Positions 59,225 to 64,000 of a stretch of DNA of 64,000 nt are shown here, piece by piece. How positions within the stretch are numbered: position 1 is the first letter of the stretch; the number at the start of each line of letters is the position of its first letter. The notes under the pieces are model-generated. The model did no database searches. It had not been told where the DNA came from and saw only the letters and a list, made by a program, of their open reading frames with translations. The DNA comes from Protea cynaroides (Eukaryota; Streptophyta; Magnoliopsida; Proteales; Proteaceae): positions 46,169,390 through 46,233,389 of the forward strand of contig CM053267.1 of the NCBI GenBank assembly GCA_028583415.1. The letters are read 5' to 3'. The translations under genes were made by a program, and so were the position numbers.

Positions 59225-61515
59225 GAAGGGACTGAACCCCGTTGAGCTGGGTAGCCATGGAAGAGTAATTGCAGGGTCCGGAACAGTGATTGTTAACTGT
59301 GAAGGGGAGGATGACGTACGGTAGATTCAGTGTTTGTCATGTGAAATTATTTAATTCCTTTCTCTCATTTTGTCTTCTTCTACTATTAAAGGTGAAACCA
59401 AAAAATAAAAAATTGAAAAACTGTACGTGGGAAAAGTTTAATAGATCAGTTCACCGCCACATACATGTATTTTTCAAACCGTACGTACATGTATACAGGA
59501 TCCATTAACATTAGATATGGAAAGTGATGAAATCTTAACCTTCCTCGTGATCTTCTGCTGTACAGCCCATTTTTGATGGGCCATCCTGATCCATAATTGT
59601 TAGATTTGCATGATCCATAAATTTAGACGTGATGATGATGTGGTAATTTTAACAGGTGGATAAATAAGCTTACGATTTAATTATTAACCATATATATTCT
59701 CTTATCATGAATTGATATGCATTCATCATTTTTACAGTCATATACTCTCATATATTATCCTTAATTAAATAATTCAATTTTATTTTGCCACCTGGCAAAG
59801 TATGTTTCCTCTGAAACTCAATACAGACATTGGAACCATAAGGATGAAGCTTGTCTACCCATAAATTTTGAACCTCACCCAAATGTATGATGTGACATTG
59901 CAACAGAAATATATAAAAAAAACCCAAGAATCTTTGAGGGGAACACCTGTACAACTCTTAACAACAACAGGTGGAAGCATCAAAAAATTTCCTATATTCT
60001 TCACACCACACATTTTCTCTCTCTCAATCATATATGACCAGACTCTATTTATCTGTTCTTACATTTTTCTTTTCCATAATTGAACAGGTTAATGGTGGTG
60101 GCTATTTTTTTTCCCAATAAATATTAGCATACTGCCTATGTTAATTTCCTTCATTTACAGGAATAATTTTTTTTTTATTTTTTTATCAAATACAGGAATA
60201 ACCTTTGATTACCTTGGAATATTTCTGTTCTTTATCGATAAAAACCTTGGAATCTTGTCTTATTTTGAATTTTTGTCGGCATTGGCATTAATCCCCTCTT
60301 TTTATTTAGTCTCAACTGCTCTTGTTGTATAGTCGATCGAGAGTCAAAATCTTAACCGAATTTTTATTTTTATTATAAGTAGTAATTTATTAACTCCTAA
60401 AAGAGAACATGATACAACTCTTGGGGCCCGGAGACCACTATTTGAAGATGGATAGACCAACCCATGATAGAAAGCAACACAGGGGAACAAGGATGATCAA
60501 ACACATCGAGAGATAAGTAAATAAAACCATCACATCCCAAAACCAGTAAATAAAAATGAGGCTATCTTTTAAAATCGAGAGACAATTCTCAAAAACAAAA
60601 ACGAACAATCACAATATCAAAATCTAATCTTAACAAATCATCTGGGTATGAGAATCTTGGAGATAACTTGAAGGCTAGAGAAAACAAGTACTTCTTCTCA
60701 AAAATCGGCAAAGGAGATCAAATATGAAACCGTAAGGATATTACAATTATTCATCTGAAGTATTCAAAGAAAGTGGGTTTGGCATGAAAAAGACAGGCAA
60801 AAGCAAACCAAACAAACAGATGAATCCAAACCCTTTTGATATTGGTATGTGTTGTCTTGTCCTACCAAAAAAAAAAAAAATTATTTTCCATTGGTTGTTT
60901 TGAATCGAATCTTAATAGCCGAAACAATGAACCAATACCCAATCTGTGAATAAATTATTGATCTCAAGTGCAAAATTAAGCAAAGCATTTTCTTAATTTG
61001 GCATATTAACTTTAGAATATATATCCAAACATGTGGCCATAAAGTTAACACTTTATATGTGTTTGTGTGTCCTTAGGTGGACTTTAATTGCAGGAAGGAT
61101 TCCTGGAAGAACGGCCAATGATGTTAAGAACTATTGGAATTCTCACTTGAGCAAGAAACTCGCCTCAGAGCGCAATATAACATCAAATTTTACAAACAAG
61201 TTCCATGAACCCAACAATCCTACCTCGACTTCTAGACGGTCGAGGGGGACTTTGGAGTCTTCTTTGGATGACAAACATCTCCAAAAAGAAAAAGAACAAG
61301 AAGAAGAAGAGGAGGAGGAGGAAAGGGAAGAAACCACCTCATCCTTTTGGAAGAGTTTGTTAGTAGAGGGAGAGAAGATACAGACTAACTCAAAAAACTC
61401 GAAAGCTGAAAAAAAGGAAATGATTGTGGGAGAGGATGACTTTTTCGTGGGGATTGATGAATTGCTTCAAGACATGGACAAGGAATTATTCCATGATGTG
61501 TTTAGTGCTCAGTAG
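58686..61515 (+). CDS. R2R3-MYB transcription factor, anthocyanin-activator type (subgroup 6-like)
   Basis: Nuclear DNA-binding protein; relatives act with bHLH and WD40 partners to switch on anthocyanin genes. Exons 58686-58803, 58952-59081, 61077-61515 give 228 residues in the canonical three-exon MYB layout. R2 (residues about 9-60) has GSWSEEEDKLL and RCRKSCRLRWLNYLRP; R3 (about 61-112) has FAVDEVDLILRLHRLLGNRW. The bHLH-contact signature [DE]Lx2[RK]x3Lx6Lx3R fits exactly from DLILR to AGR, and ANDV, diagnostic of eudicot anthocyanin MYBs, is present in GRTANDVKNYWN. The tail has an acidic run of E and SFWKSLLVEGE, like subgroup 6 WW..LL ends, but I do not find the usual KPRPR motif. Both introns start with GC (CAG/GCAAGA and CCG/GCAAGT), and no GT nearby keeps the frame. 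Expressed state unknown; reading frame intact. Confidence 0.92.
59093..59225. repeat. CT and AT microsatellites at the start of MYB intron 2
   Basis: (CT)n at 59093-59127 begins 11 bp after the GC donor; a second (CT)n(AT)n compound run follows at 59163-59225. Intron 2 otherwise (to 61076) is AT-rich; 60340-60700 may be a transposon remnant on the minus strand. Confidence 0.9.
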
Positions 61516-61769
61516 GTAGTGGGTCACTACTTGTACATCTATTTCCTTTTCCATTGCTTAGGGAAGGCACCATCTCGAGACTGGTTTAATTAGTTGTGTA
61601 TACTTTATAGGGTGTAACTTAGTGTCACCAAAGTGGTGAACTACGAAATTGTAATATTTTGTAATTGTCTTTTGTTTTATTTCTAAAAATTATTTAAAAT
61701 TAAGATATAAAAAGGCAGAAAAAATAAATCAGATTAATTACAGCTTTTTTCCACCAATATTTGTTATAA
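61516..61769 (+). other. MYB 3' flank and presumed 3' UTR
   Basis: AT-rich with no gene. The last 45 bp (from GATTAATTACAGC to TTTGTTATAA) recurs at 63825-63862, and marks the locus broken by the next element. Confidence 0.6.
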
Positions 61770-63742
61770 GAAAAATTATCGTTTCCTTCCTTGTGATTTG
61801 CCCAAAAAATCAATACTCCTAAAATTTTTAAATAAGTACAACCTCCCTTGCAAGGACTATTAAAATACAACTAAACTCATGATGTTTGGCATATTCTATT
61901 AGATATTGATGGGGAGAGGCCAATATTATTGTAATGGCCAAACTAATCCCTTACAGCAGTGAAGTTCCTACTTACCCTTGTTGAAAAAATCGATATACCG
62001 AATCTCTTCTTCTTCCTTCTCCCCTTCCATTTTGGTTGCAGAGTGACTGATTGCCCACCGATGGCCTACCGAAGGACTTGAGAGAACGTTTTCTTTCGGG
62101 AGAAGATGAAGACAACTGTCAAGGGGAAAAAATAATGGTTAATACTAGATCTGGCTGTCGGAAGAGAACTTTGGATGATCTTCGGAAGAAGAACACATGA
62201 CGTGTATCTAAGGGATTAGGGATGGAAAGGAAGACACGACGGACAATATCAAAAAGGAACTTACGTTCGACCCTCTATGCTGGGATTCAAATCGTCTCCT
62301 CCCTGAAGTCTGTACTTCAGGGAGGAGACGCGGCGACCCCATTGGATGGTTGCCATGTGGAGGTCGAATGAATCCGACCCCTCCGTTCGAGTCGACACTC
62401 TCTTGTCAGCTCGACTTGTCGGCTCGAACGGAGGGGTCGGATTCATCCAACCTCCACATGGCGACCATCCAATGGGGTCGCCGCCCCTCCTCCCGAATCT
62501 TAGGGAGGAGACGATTTGGATCCTCTATGCTGACTCATATGAGATGTGACAGATTGATGTAGGTAGTTGGGTTATTTATAGATTGTCATTAATGCTCATA
62601 AATGCTGACAACTACCATAAATGTAAGGCATGCTGATTTGATGGACCAAGTCACCAGATCATGGACCAAATCAGCACGAAGTCAGACCATTACTTGGTAA
62701 AAGTGTAGGGTCAGAAACAGACATCAAGAGGTATGAGAGATATAGCTTAAAAGGGGGGGGGGGTCGAAGAAGGTCAAGGAGGGTCGAAAGCGGTGGACAG
62801 GACATCCTAGCGCTGTCTTAGGGGGTCGTAGCCGTACGGATCTACTATACTCTAAGTAACTGATGGTTGAAATAGTGATAGATATGGGGGAGCTTGCTTG
62901 TAAAGTTTTCTATTTGAATCTATATATGTAATAAGAGGACATCAAAGAGGGAAGGATCAGACTCTATCCATCAAGGGAAAACCCCTCACTTTTGAATTCT
63001 AATTTCGTGTTATAATCTTTGATCGGATTCTTTTGGTGCCTAACTTAGCGGGGGAGGAGATAATTTTAGTGGGCAGTATCTCAGGGAACCCTTGTTTCTG
63101 AAGGAACTCCAATGTCTCATTGAGGGTTTCATATTGTCTATCTTGAAAAGTCCATCTTGCCGGATTCCATTGACAACAACAACCAATGGTTTGCAAATCA
63201 TGACTTTCTTCTTCTTCTCATCCCTTTCCATTTGAAACTTGGAGAGAAGTGGTTGGTACCATTGTTCTTCCCCCTTTCAAATCCAATTTATGTGGCTTAT
63301 CATTCCAATGCGGTGTGGTCCTCAAAATTGGGATCTGAAATCAGGTCAAGTGGTTTTCTATTGAGAATCCAGGCTTTGACGGGTTCCTCTACAGATCTAC
63401 CAGATATATAGCTTGGTTTTCCTTCTTGATGCAGCAAATATTTGTACCGTATGAATATATTGTCCTTAAATGAAGGAGACTGAGGGAACGCTGGATATGA
63501 AATGAAAGCTCAAGGTGCTGATTGTTCAATCATCCTCACAAAGAAATGATCTGCAATCATTTTGAGATGGTAAGAACTTTAGAATCGATTTTTAGGTAAT
63601 AACAAACATCGAGGGTAGAATTGTTTATAAAAAGATTAAGTTTAACACGTTAAAAAAATGGAACAGTTGTATTTTTTTTTTTGAAACATTTGGGGGATTT
63701 GTCTTTCGGACAAACCACAGGGGAGGAAACGATATTTTTCTC
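61770..63742. mobile_element. Mutator-like element with captured sequence
   Basis: Ends are GAAAAATTATCGTTTCCTTC and the inverse of GAGAAAAATATCGTTTCCTC; similarity goes in about 35 bp. TTTGTTATAA (10 bp) is duplicated exactly at both borders (61760-61769, 63743-63752), in the 9-11 bp Mutator range. The nearby tandem copy of the flank keeps the empty site at 63853-63862. Inside are hairpin copy D and minus-strand coding-like scraps at 63000-63420 (GRSVEEPVKAWILNRKPLDL; WTFQDRQYETLNETLEFLQK), unidentified. No transposase. Confidence 0.85.
62283..62523. mobile_element. Hairpin MITE, copy D, with perfect 9-bp target duplication
   Basis: Starts GGATTCAAATCGTCTCCTCC and ends with the inverse GAGGAGACGATTTGGATCC. 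TCTATGCTG abuts both ends (62274-62282, 62524-62532). Arms pair through CGGCGACCCCATTGGATGG and ACCCCTCCGTTCGAG around a loop near 62405. Nested inside the Mutator-like element, so it inserted later or travelled with it. Confidence 0.92.
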
Positions 63743-63761
63743 TTTGTTATAACAAGATTTT

Positions 63762-63764
<3 letters not shown>

Positions 63765-63813
<49 letters not shown>

Positions 63814-63895
63814 AAAAAATTCAGATTAATTGAAGCTTTTTTTCCACCAATGTTTGTTATAACATGATTTTCCATATATATATATATATATATAT
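63765..63895. repeat. Duplicated flank with (AT)n tracts
   Basis: Two (AT)n runs (about 63765-63811 and 63873-63894) are each preceded by GATTTTCC and, further left, TTTGTTATAA, showing a tandem duplication of about 110 bp of the sequence also present left of the Mutator-like element. The window ends at 64000 without another gene. Confidence 0.85.
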
Positions 63896-64000
63896 GGGTT
63901 ATTATTGTTGTAAAAAAGATTTGTAATTTTTTCAAATATCACAAGGAATCTATTTTGCTATATAGGCAGATGATGTTTCCATTCCAATCATTTGAGAGAG

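Noticed and set aside
1..64000. CRISPR arrays, operons, integrons, prophage or defence islands
   Set aside because: The DNA is eukaryotic with spliced genes; the tandem arrays seen are microsatellites, coding repeats or transposon parts.
1..64000. tRNA, rRNA or organelle-derived inserts
   Set aside because: Looked for by eye only; no convincing tRNA box pair, rRNA block or chloroplast gene text was found. A covariance-model scan would be decisive.

Overview
This window is nuclear DNA of a flowering plant. The genes are split by GT-AG introns, the plant-only families include SABATH methyltransferase, hybrid proline-rich protein, X8/CBM43 and R2R3-MYB, and introns and spacers are full of plant transposons and AT-rich spacer. 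The ANDV signature in the MYB R3 repeat points to a eudicot rather than a monocot. The species cannot be named from the sequence alone.

Layout: (1) 1-4222, a broken SABATH methyltransferase with a duplicated upstream segment. (2) 5573-13921 (+), a complete seven-exon coatomer epsilon subunit gene. Its third intron has grown to about 5.9 kb through a tandem triplication that carries the end of exon 3, a long-TIR element, and a hAT element. (3) 18132-19454 (-), an intronless hybrid proline-rich cell-wall protein. (4) 23285-25146 (-), a three-exon secreted proline-rich X8 protein whose last coding exon is only 32 nt. (5) 27411-41406 (-), a complete 14-exon DNA polymerase eta gene. Its first intron holds a three-level nest: a PIF/Harbinger-like element inside a hAT element inside a non-autonomous Copia-like LTR element. 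(6) 41940-46665, a dead L1-type LINE and a TIR element carrying a PPR gene scrap. (7) 47126-58685, about 11.5 kb with transposon-derived sequence but no gene I can defend. (8) 58686-61515 (+), an R2R3-MYB of the anthocyanin-activator type whose two introns both begin with GC. (9) 61770-63742, a Mutator-like element with a 10-bp target duplication.

The genes belong to unrelated processes (COPI vesicle coats, cell wall, lesion-bypass DNA synthesis, pigment regulation), with no sign of a shared pathway or cluster. The most interesting structure is dispersed: a family of short, nearly perfect hairpin (foldback) elements, five copies, with 9-bp target duplications at the best ones. I found no evidence of an unknown multi-gene system. 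The strongest leads are the hairpin family, the exon-end triplication in the coatomer gene, the two GC-AG introns in the MYB, and the paired 109-nt exons in polymerase eta.
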